A DNA stretch of 64,000 nucleotides from Flocculibacter collagenilyticus (GTDB taxonomy: Bacteria; Pseudomonadota; Gammaproteobacteria; Enterobacterales; Alteromonadaceae). Positions 54,557-64,000 of the stretch are shown piece after piece; positions within the stretch are counted from its first letter, which is position 1; every line of letters begins with the position of its first letter. The notes under the pieces were generated by a model. The model made no database searches, was not told where the DNA came from, and worked only from the letters and a program-made list of their open reading frames with translations. The DNA lies in NCBI RefSeq assembly GCF_016469335.1, contig NZ_CP059888.1:806001-870000 (forward strand). The letters are read 5' to 3'. The translations under genes were made by a program, and so were the position numbers.

Positions 54557-55681
54557 ATGAATAAGCAACTGTCTGTATATCTTGATCTTTTACGTTTTTT
54601 TGCTGCTGTGATCGTATTTGTGTCTCACTTGTCAGGATTTATGGGCGGGTTATTGTGGCAATTGTCCGGTATTGGTCATGAAGCCGTTGTATTCTTTTTC
54701 GTGCTTTCCGGGTTTGTTATTGCGTATGTGGTTTACGAGAAACAGGAAACCGCAACATCTTATACAGTTAATAGATTATCCCGAATATACTCAGTTGCTC
54801 TTCCGGCAATAATTTTAACCGTTATACTTTATTATCTTGGAAGTGCAATAGATCCAACCAATGAATTTAAAATTCTTGAAGAACGTTTATTAAACCCTGT
54901 CTGGACTGTAATTGCCGCTTCTACCTTTATAAATCAAAGCTGGATTGCTACGCCATTATTTTCAAATTTGCCTTACTGGTCGCTGGGTTATGAGGTTTTG
55001 TATTATATATTTTTTGGCATATTGGTATATGTTGCAGGTGTTAAAAAGTATCTTCTTCTTGCTGCAATATGCTTGGTGATGGGGCCAAGTGTTATGTTGT
55101 ATTTGCCTGTGTGGCTAATGGGTGTATTGTGTTTTAAGACGGTCGGGCGGGTTAGCTTGTCATTGCTTGCAGCTTCTTTGCTTTATGCGATTTCAGTTAT
55201 TGGTATTATTGTTGTTGCGTTAGATGTTAATGAGCATGCAATAAACCAATATGCAATGCACGTTATTGGTGTGGAATTCTATCAGATACTCTTAGAGCCT
55301 GCAGAGCACTTTATAAGCGACTATATTTTAGGGATATTTGTTACCCTTCACATTTTTGCTAGCTATCATTTAGGCAAATATTTAGCCGTGTTTGGTAAAC
55401 GAAGCGAGGCGATAATCCGCAATATTTCATCCCATACCTTTTCGATATATTTGTATCATATGCCACTGTTATATTTTGCCTTTGCCGTGTTTCCTCCAGC
55501 TTCACATCAAATAGAGAATACTATAGCGTGTTGTTTGGTGGTTCCTGTGTGCATTTATTTACTGAGTTGTTATACAGAAAATAAAAAGTGGGCATATAAA
55601 AACTTTTTTAAAACGTATTTAATTCGTAAGGAAGCGAAGACTAACGATGAGGCGAGCACTTTAGCACGGCGTAAAGCGTAA
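54557..55681 (+). CDS. Acyltransferase-3 family membrane protein (OafA/YrhL-like)
   Basis: A 374-residue protein with about ten membrane helices. The family start YLDLLRFFAAVIVFVSHLSGF (catalytic His in SHL), HEAVVFFFVLSGFVIAY and RLSRIYSVALPA (motif R) are clear. It acetylates or acylates a cell-surface polysaccharide or lipid; substrate unknown. It stands alone between the RND genes and the MEMO gene. Confidence 0.88.
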   Translation: MNKQLSVYLDLLRFFAAVIVFVSHLSGFMGGLLWQLSGIGHEAVVFFFVLSGFVIAYVVYEKQETATSYTVNRLSRIYSVALPAIILTVILYYLGSAIDPTNEFKILEERLLNPVWTVIAASTFINQSWIATPLFSNLPYWSLGYEVLYYIFFGILVYVAGVKKYLLLAAICLVMGPSVMLYLPVWLMGVLCFKTVGRVSLSLLAASLLYAISVIGIIVVALDVNEHAINQYAMHVIGVEFYQILLEPAEHFISDYILGIFVTLHIFASYHLGKYLAVFGKRSEAIIRNISSHTFSIYLYHMPLLYFAFAVFPPASHQIENTIACCLVVPVCIYLLSCYTENKKWAYKNFFKTYLIRKEAKTNDEASTLARRKA

Positions 55682-56044
55682 ACGTTAGGTTGCTACTCAC
55701 TTGGTCGCATTAATATAGGGCTCAATCATCAATGTTTAAAAAATACTAAACACAAACTTAATGCACTGTCTCATTAAGAAGCTGAGTTGTTTCAATCACA
55801 TAAATTTGTGTGAGTGAAAGGTTCAACTTTTAAATGGGATTTATTCTCAATAATACTCAATTCGGCCCCGCATTATACGCAATAGCATCTATACTAATTA
55901 CATGGTTTCACACAAAGCGTTTTGCTTGCGTATTGTTAGTAAATATGCGGCCTCTGTTGATTTTGATGTGATGAATATGAATGTTTTCTAAGTGCTATTT
56001 GCTCATGAATTTTTATCTATAGTTTTATCGTAAATGAACACGTT
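55682..56044. other. Intergenic stretch with no recognisable gene
   Basis: About 360 bp before the MEMO gene. No ORF, RNA or strong hairpin was seen. The radical SAM partner that usually precedes MEMO and AMMECR1 genes is not here. Confidence 0.6.
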
Positions 56045-56827
56045 ATGATGAAATTAAGACCTGCGGCTGTTGCTGGAATGTTTTATCCCGAACAGACCGA
56101 TGAGTTAGCCGCTCTACTCGCAAAGCTGCTGCTTTCAGCAGAAGGGAATAAACTCACTCCCAAAGCGCTAATAGTTCCGCATGCGGGTTATGCCTATTCT
56201 GGGCAAATAGCCGCAGCAGCATATCGTCATCTACAATTAACGGGTAACCATATTAAGAATGTGATACTGATGGGACCTGCACATCGTTACCCATTGGTTG
56301 GTTTTGCGTTGCCCTCCCATGACGCATTTTCAACACCACTTGGTAATATCCCTATCAATCAGGGGATTCGGTCTAATTTATGCCAGCGTGAAGATGTAGA
56401 AGTTAATGACTTCGCACACGTTATGGAGCACAGTTTAGAAGTGCAATTGCCTTTTCTTCAAATGTGTTTAACAGATTTCTTCATTGTTCCTCTATTAGTT
56501 GGCAAGGCTACTGCTGAAGATGTATTTGAAATGTGTGAATTATTACCACTTAACAAGGAAACGCTATTTGTTGTGAGTACTGATTTAAGTCACTTTAATG
56601 ATTATGCTCAAGCCAAATCGGCGGATGATGAAACTATTACCAAAATAGCAACGTTACAAACCAATATTCAACCCGAGCAGGCGTGTGGTGCGCACGCATT
56701 AAATGGCTTCTTACTACTCTGTAAATATGCCAGATGGCAGCCAGAGCTTTTAATAGCAAAAAATTCTGGTGATATGAATGGAAGTAAACACGATGTGGTG
56801 GGCTATGCCAGCTTTATTGTACGATAA
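56045..56827 (+). CDS. amrB: MEMO1-family protein (AmmeMemoRadiSam protein B)
   Basis: A 260-residue protein with LRPAAVAGMFYPE, IVPHAGYAYSGQIAAAAY, NVILMGPAHRYP, FAHVMEHSLEVQLPFLQ and VVSTDLSHFNDY, the conserved His-rich MEMO pattern. Related to extradiol dioxygenases. It overlaps the AMMECR1 gene by 23 bp. The two occur together with a radical SAM protein in the AmmeMemoRadiSam group, whose reaction is not settled. Confidence 0.92.
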   Translation: MMKLRPAAVAGMFYPEQTDELAALLAKLLLSAEGNKLTPKALIVPHAGYAYSGQIAAAAYRHLQLTGNHIKNVILMGPAHRYPLVGFALPSHDAFSTPLGNIPINQGIRSNLCQREDVEVNDFAHVMEHSLEVQLPFLQMCLTDFFIVPLLVGKATAEDVFEMCELLPLNKETLFVVSTDLSHFNDYAQAKSADDETITKIATLQTNIQPEQACGAHALNGFLLLCKYARWQPELLIAKNSGDMNGSKHDVVGYASFIVR

Positions 56828-57449
56828 TAATACTGTTGAAGACGCCGCGTTAATTAATGCTGTGCCGCTGACAGCACAATCCAAATACATCATTAAACAT
56901 CTGGTTATTTATAGCACGGTTAAGCTTGTGCTAGATGCGTACTCCATTGATGATTTGTTCGATGCGGTTGATAAAAAGTGTTTAAATAATCAACTATTAG
57001 CTCATCGAGCGGTATTTGTTAGCATGTTTTGTAATAACCAGTTGCGTGGCTGCATAGGTGAGACCGACGCATACGAACCCTTATGGCAGAATATTATTCG
57101 GTTTTGCATGCATAGCACTCGTTCTGATCCACGCTTTGACGCGCTGGAAGCTGATGAATTAGCAAATACGCACTTTACTGTGTCGGTGCTGTCAGACTTA
57201 AAGCAAGTCGTTGCAATCAATCAACAGACATTATTAACTCAGTTGCAAGTTGGCATTGATGGGCTAGTGTTAGATGACGGTAAAAAGCGGGCTGTTTTTT
57301 TGCCTTGCGTTTGGTCGCATTTTAAGCATGAACAAGACTTTATCACTGAATTATTAAAAAAAGGTGAGTGGCAAGCTACTAAATGGCCGCAACACTTAAC
57401 CGGCGAGCGGTTTACGGTGGAAACGGTTACAGGCTCGATTTTATCTTAA
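56805..57449 (+). CDS. amrA: AMMECR1-domain protein (AmmeMemoRadiSam protein A)
   Basis: About 214 residues from ATG 56805 (MPALLYDNNTVEDAA); the frame extends to 56778 but GGTGGG favours the later start. LRGCIGETDAYEPLWQNI is the AMMECR1 signature (LRGCIG), followed by DPRFDALEADELANTHFTVSVLS and VFLPCVW. Overlaps the MEMO gene end, so it is translated with it. Confidence 0.9.
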   Translation: MPALLYDNNTVEDAALINAVPLTAQSKYIIKHLVIYSTVKLVLDAYSIDDLFDAVDKKCLNNQLLAHRAVFVSMFCNNQLRGCIGETDAYEPLWQNIIRFCMHSTRSDPRFDALEADELANTHFTVSVLSDLKQVVAINQQTLLTQLQVGIDGLVLDDGKKRAVFLPCVWSHFKHEQDFITELLKKGEWQATKWPQHLTGERFTVETVTGSILS

Positions 57450-57511
57450 TCATAAATAGCCAAGAAACATAACTGAGTCCGACAAATTTACAAAAGGCTT
57501 TCATATATTAA

Positions 57512-57543
57512 AACCCAGAGCGTGTTCATAGACGCTCTGTTTT
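57512..57543 (+). terminator. Terminator after the MEMO-AMMECR1 pair
   Basis: CAGAGCGT (57516-57523) pairs with ACGCTCTG (57532-57539), flanked by A-run and TTTT. It precedes the DUF1289 gene. Confidence 0.8.
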
Positions 57544-57559
57544 AAGTGAGATAAGAATA

Positions 57560-57775
57560 ATGGCGACACACAGTGAAGGATTAAATACCACTAATCCCTG
57601 CGTGAGAAACTGTTGCTTAGATCAAAACGATGTGTGTTTAGGTTGTTTTAGGCATTTAGAAGAAATTATTGCATGGCATGATATGAACAGTGGCCAACGC
57701 ATTCAAATCCAAGAGTTAGCTGATGCCCGAAAAGCAGTTTACAAAGGGTTGTTGCAAGACAGTATATTGAAATAG
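57560..57775 (+). CDS. DUF1289 family protein, 71 aa
   Basis: A small protein with the Cys signature NPCVRNCCLDQNDVCLGCFRHLEEI that is typical of DUF1289 (possible metal or Fe-S site). Function unknown. It is convergent with queG. It lies between two terminator-like features. Confidence 0.88.
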   Translation: MATHSEGLNTTNPCVRNCCLDQNDVCLGCFRHLEEIIAWHDMNSGQRIQIQELADARKAVYKGLLQDSILK

Positions 57776-57812
57776 CTCATAAAAATTACAGAGCACAGCA
57801 TAACAACGTGCT

Positions 57813-58970
57813 TTATGCGTCTCGCGGTAATCCTTTTTCTACAATCTTAATAAGCCGTTGTTGTTTGCGGCTTTCAACTTTGCTTGCTTGTTGTTGATTA
57901 ATAGCCCATTCAATGTGCTCTTTAACCAGATCAGAAGCGGTTAATAATTGATTAGTTAACGCATCAAGTATGCTCTGATCAAAAGGTGCATTGCCCAGCG
58001 CCACGGCAATATTTCGTTGCCATCGCTCAAAACCAATGCGGCGAATAGCAGAACCTTCAGTGTTTTTTAAGAAGGTTTCTTCATCCCACGCAAATAAAGA
58101 TAACAAGGATTGGTTAAACAGTGCTGGGCGTTGATGAAAGTCAGATTCTTTGGTTAATTGGGCGTATCGATTCCACGGACAGACTAACTGGCAATCATCA
58201 CAGCCATAGATGCGATTTCCAAGCAAAGGGCGATACTCCTCTGGGATAGCGCCTTTAAGCTCAATGGTTAAATAAGAAATGCATCGCCGAGCATCAACCA
58301 CGTAAGGTTCTACAATGGCTTGCGTAGGGCAAATAGTCATGCATGCCACGCATTTTCCGCATCCTTCTTCAACGGGCTGATCAACTGGTAAAGGAATATC
58401 AATAAAAATCTCACCTAAAAAAAACCATGAACCAGCTTGCTTGTTTAACAATAGCGAGTGTTTTCCTGTCCAGCCTAATCCAGCTTTTTCGGCGAGTTGA
58501 CGTTCTAAAACGGGAGCAGAGTCAACAAAAGGACGAAAACCTAAATCAGCAACTTCTTGTTGAATTTTTTGTGCCAGTTTCTTGAGTCGATTACGAATAA
58601 GCTTATGGTAGTCGCGGCCATTTGCATAGCGGCTAATATAGCCAATGTTTGGTTGAGAAAGCGTTTTCGCAAACTGGGCATTTGGAGGTAAGTAATCCAT
58701 TCGAGCACTGATAACACGTAATGTGCCTGGTACTAATTCATTTGGGCGCGCGCGTTTAAGGCCATGATTAGCCATGTAATCCATTTCGCCGTGGTAATTG
58801 TTATTCAACCACTCTGTTAAACCTGCTTCATGTTCAGCTAAATCAACATCGCTAATGCCTATTTGCTGAAAACCTAATTCCTGACCCCATAACTTGATAT
58901 TTTCGGCAAGTTGTTGATAGTTAATGTTAGCTGAAATACTTTTATCTGCAGATTGAATTTGCGTACTCAC
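57813..58970 (-). CDS. queG: Epoxyqueuosine reductase
   Basis: 385 residues from the GTG at 58970 (AGGT upstream); a longer frame to 59087 would overlap nnr by 104 bp and carries an unlikely hydrophobic tail. Two ferredoxin-like clusters are clear: CGKCVACMTICP and CDDCQLVCPWN. It makes queuosine in tRNA, last step, using cobalamin. E. coli QueG is 379 residues and in the same place. Confidence 0.96.
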   Translation of the reverse strand: MSTQIQSADKSISANINYQQLAENIKLWGQELGFQQIGISDVDLAEHEAGLTEWLNNNYHGEMDYMANHGLKRARPNELVPGTLRVISARMDYLPPNAQFAKTLSQPNIGYISRYANGRDYHKLIRNRLKKLAQKIQQEVADLGFRPFVDSAPVLERQLAEKAGLGWTGKHSLLLNKQAGSWFFLGEIFIDIPLPVDQPVEEGCGKCVACMTICPTQAIVEPYVVDARRCISYLTIELKGAIPEEYRPLLGNRIYGCDDCQLVCPWNRYAQLTKESDFHQRPALFNQSLLSLFAWDEETFLKNTEGSAIRRIGFERWQRNIAVALGNAPFDQSILDALTNQLLTASDLVKEHIEWAINQQQASKVESRKQQRLIKIVEKGLPRDA

Positions 58971-58983
58971 AAAAGACCTATGA

Positions 58984-60624
58984 ATGAATAAAAACAACGA
59001 TAATTTACCACAAAAGGTGTATACCGCCCAACAAGTAAGAGAGAACGAGGCGCAAATTGCGAAGCAATTAAATGTCAGCATGTACACCTTAATGGAGCGA
59101 GCGGGGCAGGCCGTATTTAACCTTATACAAACGTATTACCCTAAAGCACGGTTAATCGTATTTGTTGGAAAAGGCAATAATGGCGGTGATGGTTTTGTCG
59201 CCGCGAGATTAGCCATTGAGCAAGGCAGAGCAGTCACGGTTATCCAGTTAGGTAGCACGGAACGCCTTACAGGTGATGCAAAACAGGCATGGCAAAAATG
59301 GAATGAACAATATAAAAAACAAAATCAGCAGCGTCAGCTGGCTAAGGCAATTCAATACGATATTTATGATGACCAGTCTGCAGAAGAGGTCAATTTGCTA
59401 ACCTCTAGGTTAAGTGAATTATTACAGGATGCCAGCACGTTTACTGAATCAAGTGCAGACAATTCAACTCATGCTGGCGTCTCAATAGTCATCATTGATG
59501 CTCTTTTAGGTACTGGCGTAGTTGGTAAGCCTAGAGAGGCATTTGCAACGGTCATTAATGCTATCAATAAGGCTAAGGCACCTGTTGTCAGCGTTGATTT
59601 GCCCTCGGGGTTAAATGCAGATACAGGCTACACTTCATTTGAATGTGTGAATGCCACTCACACAATCAGTTTTGTTAGCTATAAGCAAGGGCTTTTAACA
59701 GGAGTAGCCAAAGAATGCTGCGGTAAGCTTCATTATGATGGTTTAGGTATTGATGCAGTATTTCAGCAGCAAATAGTGTCTAGTGTTGAGTTAGTTGATG
59801 CTCAGCAAGCGTTTTTACAGTTACCTAAACGCACTCAGTATGCGCATAAAACGCAATGTGGTCATATATTATGCATTGGTGGTAACGTGGGAATGGCGGG
59901 GGCCATTCAGTTGTCGGCAACGGCTGCTCTAAGATCGGGTGCTGGCCTGGTTAGTGTAGCAACACATCCAAGCAACGTGACCACGGTCGCTTCCGCCCAA
60001 CCTGAATTGATGGTGCTGGGCATTGAAACCGTTACTCAATTACAACCATTAATTGACCGAGCAAGTGTGGTTGTTTTTGGCCCAGGATTGGGAAGGGATG
60101 AGTGGGCGGGTTCATTGTGGCAAGTAGTTCGCATATTGAATAAGCCGATAATTATTGATGCAGATGGCTTGTACTTTCTGGCACAAGAGCAAGGTTCATT
60201 GCAAACCATGCATCAGAAAATTAACGCTATCAGAAAAGTGATTACTCCACATGAGGGTGAAGCTGCCCGCTTATTAAATATCAACATTGAAGACGTGCGG
60301 GCCAACCGTTTTAGCGTCGTAAAAGAACTGCATCACCTCTATGGTGCCAATACGTTGCTTAAAGGTGCTGGCAGCTTGATATTTGATGGCAAAACTACAA
60401 CAATTAACACCACTGGAAATCCTGCCATGGCAAGTGGTGGGATGGGTGATACATTATCTGGTATAATCGCTGGCTTGATTGGACAGGGGATGCCACACGT
60501 TGCAGCACTTCGCTATGCTGTTTGGGCGCACGGTAAAATTGCCGACGACTTAGCAAGCGCCCGCGGTATACGAGGGTTATTAGCAAGCGATATAATTAAG
60601 CAGTTATACAAAGTGGTGAATTAG
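58984..60624 (+). CDS. nnr: Bifunctional NAD(P)H-hydrate epimerase/dehydratase
   Basis: A 546-residue fusion: N-terminal epimerase (YTAQQVRENEAQIAKQLNVSMYTLMERAG, VGKGNNGGDGFVAARL) and C-terminal dehydratase (GGNVGMAGAIQLSATAALRSGAGLVS, DADGLYFLA, TPHEGEAARLL, GNPAMASGGMGDTLSGIIAGL). It repairs damaged NAD(P)HX. Divergent from queG with 13 bp between starts; followed by tsaE. Confidence 0.96.
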   Translation: MNKNNDNLPQKVYTAQQVRENEAQIAKQLNVSMYTLMERAGQAVFNLIQTYYPKARLIVFVGKGNNGGDGFVAARLAIEQGRAVTVIQLGSTERLTGDAKQAWQKWNEQYKKQNQQRQLAKAIQYDIYDDQSAEEVNLLTSRLSELLQDASTFTESSADNSTHAGVSIVIIDALLGTGVVGKPREAFATVINAINKAKAPVVSVDLPSGLNADTGYTSFECVNATHTISFVSYKQGLLTGVAKECCGKLHYDGLGIDAVFQQQIVSSVELVDAQQAFLQLPKRTQYAHKTQCGHILCIGGNVGMAGAIQLSATAALRSGAGLVSVATHPSNVTTVASAQPELMVLGIETVTQLQPLIDRASVVVFGPGLGRDEWAGSLWQVVRILNKPIIIDADGLYFLAQEQGSLQTMHQKINAIRKVITPHEGEAARLLNINIEDVRANRFSVVKELHHLYGANTLLKGAGSLIFDGKTTTINTTGNPAMASGGMGDTLSGIIAGLIGQGMPHVAALRYAVWAHGKIADDLASARGIRGLLASDIIKQLYKVVN

Positions 60625-60687
60625 CATGCAGCGCCCATCTTTGTTAGAAAAACCTAAAACTAAGTTACAGAAATAAGAAGTTAAAAA

Positions 60688-61152
60688 GTGAAATCGATTA
60701 CTGAAACCCTAGCAGACGATAGTCAAACCACCGCCTTTGGCAGAAAATTTGCGGCAAGTGTCATGCAAGCCAATGTACCGCTATGTGTATATTTAAGTGG
60801 TGATTTAGGAGCGGGAAAAACCACGCTCAGCCGTGGAATTGTTCAAGCTATGGGTCATCAAGGAAATGTAAAAAGTCCTACTTACACGCTGGTTGAGCCG
60901 TACGAGCTTGAAGATTGGAATATATATCACTTTGATTTATATCGATTGGGGGACCCAGAAGAACTAGAGTTTATGGGTATTAGAGACTATTTTAATGATA
61001 AAACCCTGTGTTTAGTGGAGTGGCCTGACAAAGGTGCAGGAATTCTACCCCAAGCCGATATTAAGATTAATATTGAATATCTAGAACAAGGCCGTAAAAT
61101 CAATCTCACGGCCCTGTCAGAAGTAGGTGAAAATATCTTACTTCAGTTGTAA
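60688..61152 (+). CDS. tsaE: tRNA t6A biosynthesis ATPase TsaE
   Basis: A 154-residue protein with a GTG start and Walker A YLSGDLGAGKTTLSRGIV, then SPTYTLVEPYE, HFDLYRL and EWPDKG. It drives threonylcarbamoyl-adenosine formation with TsaB, TsaC and TsaD. Confidence 0.96.
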   Translation: MKSITETLADDSQTTAFGRKFAASVMQANVPLCVYLSGDLGAGKTTLSRGIVQAMGHQGNVKSPTYTLVEPYELEDWNIYHFDLYRLGDPEELEFMGIRDYFNDKTLCLVEWPDKGAGILPQADIKINIEYLEQGRKINLTALSEVGENILLQL

Positions 61153-61169
61153 CAAGTTAGCTGAGCGCG

Positions 61170-62504
61170 ATGATAATTAATACTAAAAATTTAACAAACG
61201 TATTCGTATATACATTATGTATATTTGCTTTGTTGTGTAGTTGTTTTAGCTTTGCAATAAATAAAATAAATGGTGTAAGAGTATGGCCGAGCCCAGACAA
61301 CACCCGTATTGTGTTTGATTTATCAGAATCTGCGGAATACAGCTATTTTACCTTGCGTAACCCTCAGCGCTTAGTTATTGATTTTAAGAAAACCGCCAAC
61401 GACTTTAATTTATCAACATTAAAGATTGATGATGACAACCCGTTAGTTAAACGGGTTAGACAAAGTAAGCCAAAATACAAAGATTCTGTGCGTATAGTGC
61501 TAGATCTTACCAAGCCATTGAACACCGTTATTTTTCCGCTAGCACCCACTGCACCTTATAGCGACCGATTAGTAGTCGATTTAATTGACGCTAACGCCCG
61601 CAGTGTGGTGCATAAGCAAGCCGTTGCCAAAAATAGAGATATTGTTATTGCCATTGATGCAGGTCACGGTGGTGAAGACCCTGGTTCTATTGGCCCTACA
61701 GGTAAATACGAAAAACACATTACGCTTGGCATCGCGAAACGCCTAGCGACATTGATCAATCAAGAAAAAGGCATGAAGGCCATTTTAACGCGTAGTGCTG
61801 ATTATTATGTTGATATAGGGCGACGCAGTGAGATTGCCCGCCAGAAGAAAGCCGATTTTTTGATTTCCATTCATGCTGATGCATTTGTAACGCCATATCC
61901 CAGAGGCGCCTCTGTGTGGGGGTTATCACTACAACGTGCTAACTCAGAAATAGGTAAGTGGCTAGAGAAAAAAGAAAAACACTCTGAACTATTAGGCGGA
62001 GCAGGCAAAGTAATAACCGACACGCAGAATGAAAAATACTTAGCGCGAACACTGTTAGATATGTCGATGGATCACTCTATCAGTACTGGTTTTGAAGTCG
62101 CACAATCAGTGATTGGCGAATTTCGTAAAGTGGTTAAATTACATAAGAAAAAGCCTGAGTCGGCCAATTTTGGAGTGCTAAAATCACCAGACATTCCCTC
62201 TATCTTAGTGGAAACAGGGTTTATCTCTAACCCAAAAGAAGAAAAACTGCTGCTCACTGCTTCTTATCAAAATAAACTAGCGCAAGCATTATTTGTGGCG
62301 TTACGTAAACATTACCGAAATAATCCGCCTGAAGGTACTTACTATGCTGCTCATCGTGTGCAACAGCACAAAGTAAGTAGTGGTGAATCCCTTTCATTAC
62401 TGGCACAACGCTATAATACAACGGTAAGCGATCTTAAAAAGTACAATAACTTAAATACGAATACGGTGCGTATAGGCCAAGTATTACGTATTCCACAATC
62501 TTAA
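61170..62504 (+). CDS. amiB: N-acetylmuramoyl-L-alanine amidase
   Basis: A 444-residue protein: signal segment (about 8-30), AMIN domain (about 32-125), Amidase_3 catalytic domain with IDAGHGGEDPGSIG, ISIHADAF and SILVETGFISN, and a C-terminal LysM (HKVSSGESLSLLAQRYNTTV). It splits septal peptidoglycan at division. Between tsaE and mutL, as in E. coli. Confidence 0.96.
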   Translation: MIINTKNLTNVFVYTLCIFALLCSCFSFAINKINGVRVWPSPDNTRIVFDLSESAEYSYFTLRNPQRLVIDFKKTANDFNLSTLKIDDDNPLVKRVRQSKPKYKDSVRIVLDLTKPLNTVIFPLAPTAPYSDRLVVDLIDANARSVVHKQAVAKNRDIVIAIDAGHGGEDPGSIGPTGKYEKHITLGIAKRLATLINQEKGMKAILTRSADYYVDIGRRSEIARQKKADFLISIHADAFVTPYPRGASVWGLSLQRANSEIGKWLEKKEKHSELLGGAGKVITDTQNEKYLARTLLDMSMDHSISTGFEVAQSVIGEFRKVVKLHKKKPESANFGVLKSPDIPSILVETGFISNPKEEKLLLTASYQNKLAQALFVALRKHYRNNPPEGTYYAAHRVQQHKVSSGESLSLLAQRYNTTVSDLKKYNNLNTNTVRIGQVLRIPQS

Positions 62505-62536
62505 TGCTAAGCCTTAACTAATACTGAATTTTATTT

Positions 62537-64000
62537 ATGCCAATTCAAATTTTACCTGCCCGTTTGGCAAACCAAATTGCCGCGGGTGAGGTGGTAGAGC
62601 GTCCAGCATCCGTTATTAAAGAGCTAGTGGAAAATAGCTTAGACGCAGGTGCCACACGTATTGATATTACCGTTGAAAAAGGCGGTCATAAGTTAATGCG
62701 CATTCGAGATAACGGTGCAGGCATTGCGCATGATGAACTAACACTGGCTTTAAGTCGTCATGCAACCAGCAAAGTAGCTCATGTTGATGATTTAGAAAAT
62801 ATTTTGAGTTTAGGTTTTCGTGGTGAAGCATTAGCCAGTATTAGTTCTGTTGCACGGCTAACGCTAACGTCTAAACCTGCTGAACAAAGTGAAGCTTGGC
62901 AGGCTTACGCAGAAGGCAGAGATATGCAAGTTGTGATTCAACCTGCGGCACATCCAGACGGTACAACTATTGAAGTTGTCGATCTTTTTTTTAATACTCC
63001 CGCACGCCGAAAATTTTTACGCACAGAAAAAACCGAATTTGCCCACATTGACGAGTTAATTAGACGAATTGCGCTGAGCCGATTTGACGTACAAATTAAC
63101 TTAACCCATAACAATAAGCTGGTTCGTCAATATCGTCGTGCGGAAACAGCTCAGGCGCAGGATAAGCGGCTAGCTCAGGTATGTAACAATGCCTTTGTCA
63201 GCAATGCAATTAAGTTAGACGTTGAGCATGATGGTATGCGCTTATGGGGATGGGTATGCCAGCCAAGCGGCTGTACTAAACAAAACGATAATCAATACAG
63301 CTATGTGAATGGCAGAATGATGCGTGATAAGCTGATTAATCATGCTATTCGTCAAGCCTACGAATCCACACTTCACCATGATCAGCAGCCGCAATTTGTA
63401 CTCTTTTTTGAAATTAGCCCAAGCCAAGTTGATGTAAATGTTCACCCAGCTAAACATGAGGTACGTTTCCATCAAGCTCGTTTGGTACACGACTTTATTT
63501 TTCAAGCCATTTATAAAGTGTTACACCAATCTAATTCGTTGTTATCAGATAATCACGAAAAAGATATGCCGCAAAGTGTTGCTTCTGATGTTAATGAAAA
63601 TATGCAACCACATTACGGGCATTCACATTTAGATGAGCCACAACATAAAGTGGCTGAACATACTTCAAGTTATTCGCACGCATCTAACGTCGGGACGCTA
63701 TTTTCACCAGATAAGTATGCTAATGCAGATAACGTGTTACCAAGTGGGCAGCATGCTTCTGCTTATGCGCCTTCAACATTAGGCGCAAACGCTTCCAGTG
63801 CAAATTCTAGCGTGTATAAACCACAGGGCGAAGTTACTAAACCGCTAGATACGACAAGCTTGGCTAACTATACCGAGTTAATGTCACCGAGCGCTGAAAA
63901 ACCATGTCAAAAAGACCAGCAGGGCTGGCGATGGTTGTCTTTTTATCAAGGGCAATATGCATTAATTGAATACGAAAATATGTTTTGGTGGCTGGATACT
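62537..64000 (+). CDS. mutL: DNA mismatch repair protein MutL (3' partial)
   Basis: The frame runs from the ATG at 62537 to the window edge, 488 codons with no stop, so the C-terminus lies outside. It starts [20 protein letters not shown] and has GHKL ATPase motifs DNGAGI, HATSK and [10 protein letters not shown], then [11 protein letters not shown] and [14 protein letters not shown]. From about residue 335 a long polar linker begins, rich in Ser and Ala. The window ends inside the start of the C-terminal dimerisation domain. Confidence 0.97.
   Translation, partial: MPIQILPARLANQIAAGEVVERPASVIKELVENSLDAGATRIDITVEKGGHKLMRIRDNGAGIAHDELTLALSRHATSKVAHVDDLENILSLGFRGEALASISSVARLTLTSKPAEQSEAWQAYAEGRDMQVVIQPAAHPDGTTIEVVDLFFNTPARRKFLRTEKTEFAHIDELIRRIALSRFDVQINLTHNNKLVRQYRRAETAQAQDKRLAQVCNNAFVSNAIKLDVEHDGMRLWGWVCQPSGCTKQNDNQYSYVNGRMMRDKLINHAIRQAYESTLHHDQQPQFVLFFEISPSQVDVNVHPAKHEVRFHQARLVHDFIFQAIYKVLHQSNSLLSDNHEKDMPQSVASDVNENMQPHYGHSHLDEPQHKVAEHTSSYSHASNVGTLFSPDKYANADNVLPSGQHASAYAPSTLGANASSANSSVYKPQGEVTKPLDTTSLANYTELMSPSAEKPCQKDQQGWRWLSFYQGQYALIEYENMFWWLDT

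Noticed and set aside
57813-59087. Longer queG start at 59087
   Set aside because: It would overlap nnr by 104 bp and adds a hydrophobic, Cys-rich stretch unlike QueG; the GTG at 58970 has a ribosome site.

Overview
The window looks like chromosomal DNA of an AT-rich marine gammaproteobacterium. The best guess is the order Alteromonadales, perhaps a Colwelliaceae member such as Colwellia or Thalassotalea. The main reason is that the right two thirds keep the gene order and orientations known from the E. coli 94-minute region: dsbD and cutA (-), fxsA, groES and groEL (+), epmB (-), efp and epmA (+), psd and rsgA (-), orn and tRNA-Gly (+), queG (-), then nnr, tsaE, amiB and mutL (+). The genus is an inference from protein style and synteny; no search was run.

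Region by region. 1-3.4 kb: the edge of an extracellular polysaccharide / PEP-CTERM (exosortase) type locus, with a 5'-cut outer-membrane barrel, an ExeA-like ATPase, a tiny membrane ORF and a small HTH protein. 3.4-8.2 kb: a minus-strand thiamine uptake and salvage operon behind a TPP riboswitch (TonB-dependent receptor, YkoF/MTH1187-like thiamine-binding protein, PnuC-type transporter, APH-fold kinase). 8.2-14.3 kb: ElaA-type acetyltransferase, YgjP-like metallopeptidase, SDR dehydrogenase plus fuconolactonase-like hydrolase, MFS transporter, and a secreted protein with a degenerate metallo-beta-lactamase fold. 14.5-18.3 kb: a four-gene membrane-stress operon (DUF2170, PspA homologue, OB-fold membrane protein, flotillin). 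18.4-21.1 kb: DUF6471 protein, then accC, accB and aroQ.

21.3-27.2 kb: dsbD, cutA, fxsA and groESL, with a sigma-32-like promoter before groES. 27.2-37.6 kb: an accessory insertion between groEL and epmB. It holds a secreted GH16-like enzyme, IS debris, one intact IS982-family element with target duplication, two tiny ATGA-coupled ORFs, a relic of a second GH16-type gene, an EAL-HDOD protein, and a TPR histidine-kinase-like protein without an evident phosphoacceptor histidine. 37.6-45.8 kb: the conserved epmB-efp-epmA, psd-rsgA-orn and two identical tRNA-Gly(GCC) genes, interrupted by a CheZ-like protein, a glycerophosphodiesterase and an EamA transporter. 45.8-57.8 kb: a second accessory block between tRNA-Gly and queG, with DUF4442, a HEAT/SmpA-like secreted protein, a renalase-like flavoprotein, an RND pump with its adaptor, an acyltransferase, MEMO1 plus AMMECR1 homologues and DUF1289. 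57.8-64 kb: queG, nnr, tsaE, amiB and a 3'-cut mutL.

How the genes work together. The thiamine operon couples outer-membrane capture, inner-membrane passage, cytosolic binding and phosphorylation trapping under TPP feedback. The PspA/flotillin operon is probably a membrane-integrity module. The epm genes install beta-lysine on EF-P Lys34. tsaE, amiB, mutL, queG and nnr are housekeeping genes for tRNA modification, cell wall, mismatch repair and cofactor repair. No CRISPR array, prophage or integrase was seen. The most unusual signals are the riboswitch operon with a readable sequester/antisequester model, the layered mobile debris after groEL, and several proteins whose catalytic motifs have decayed.
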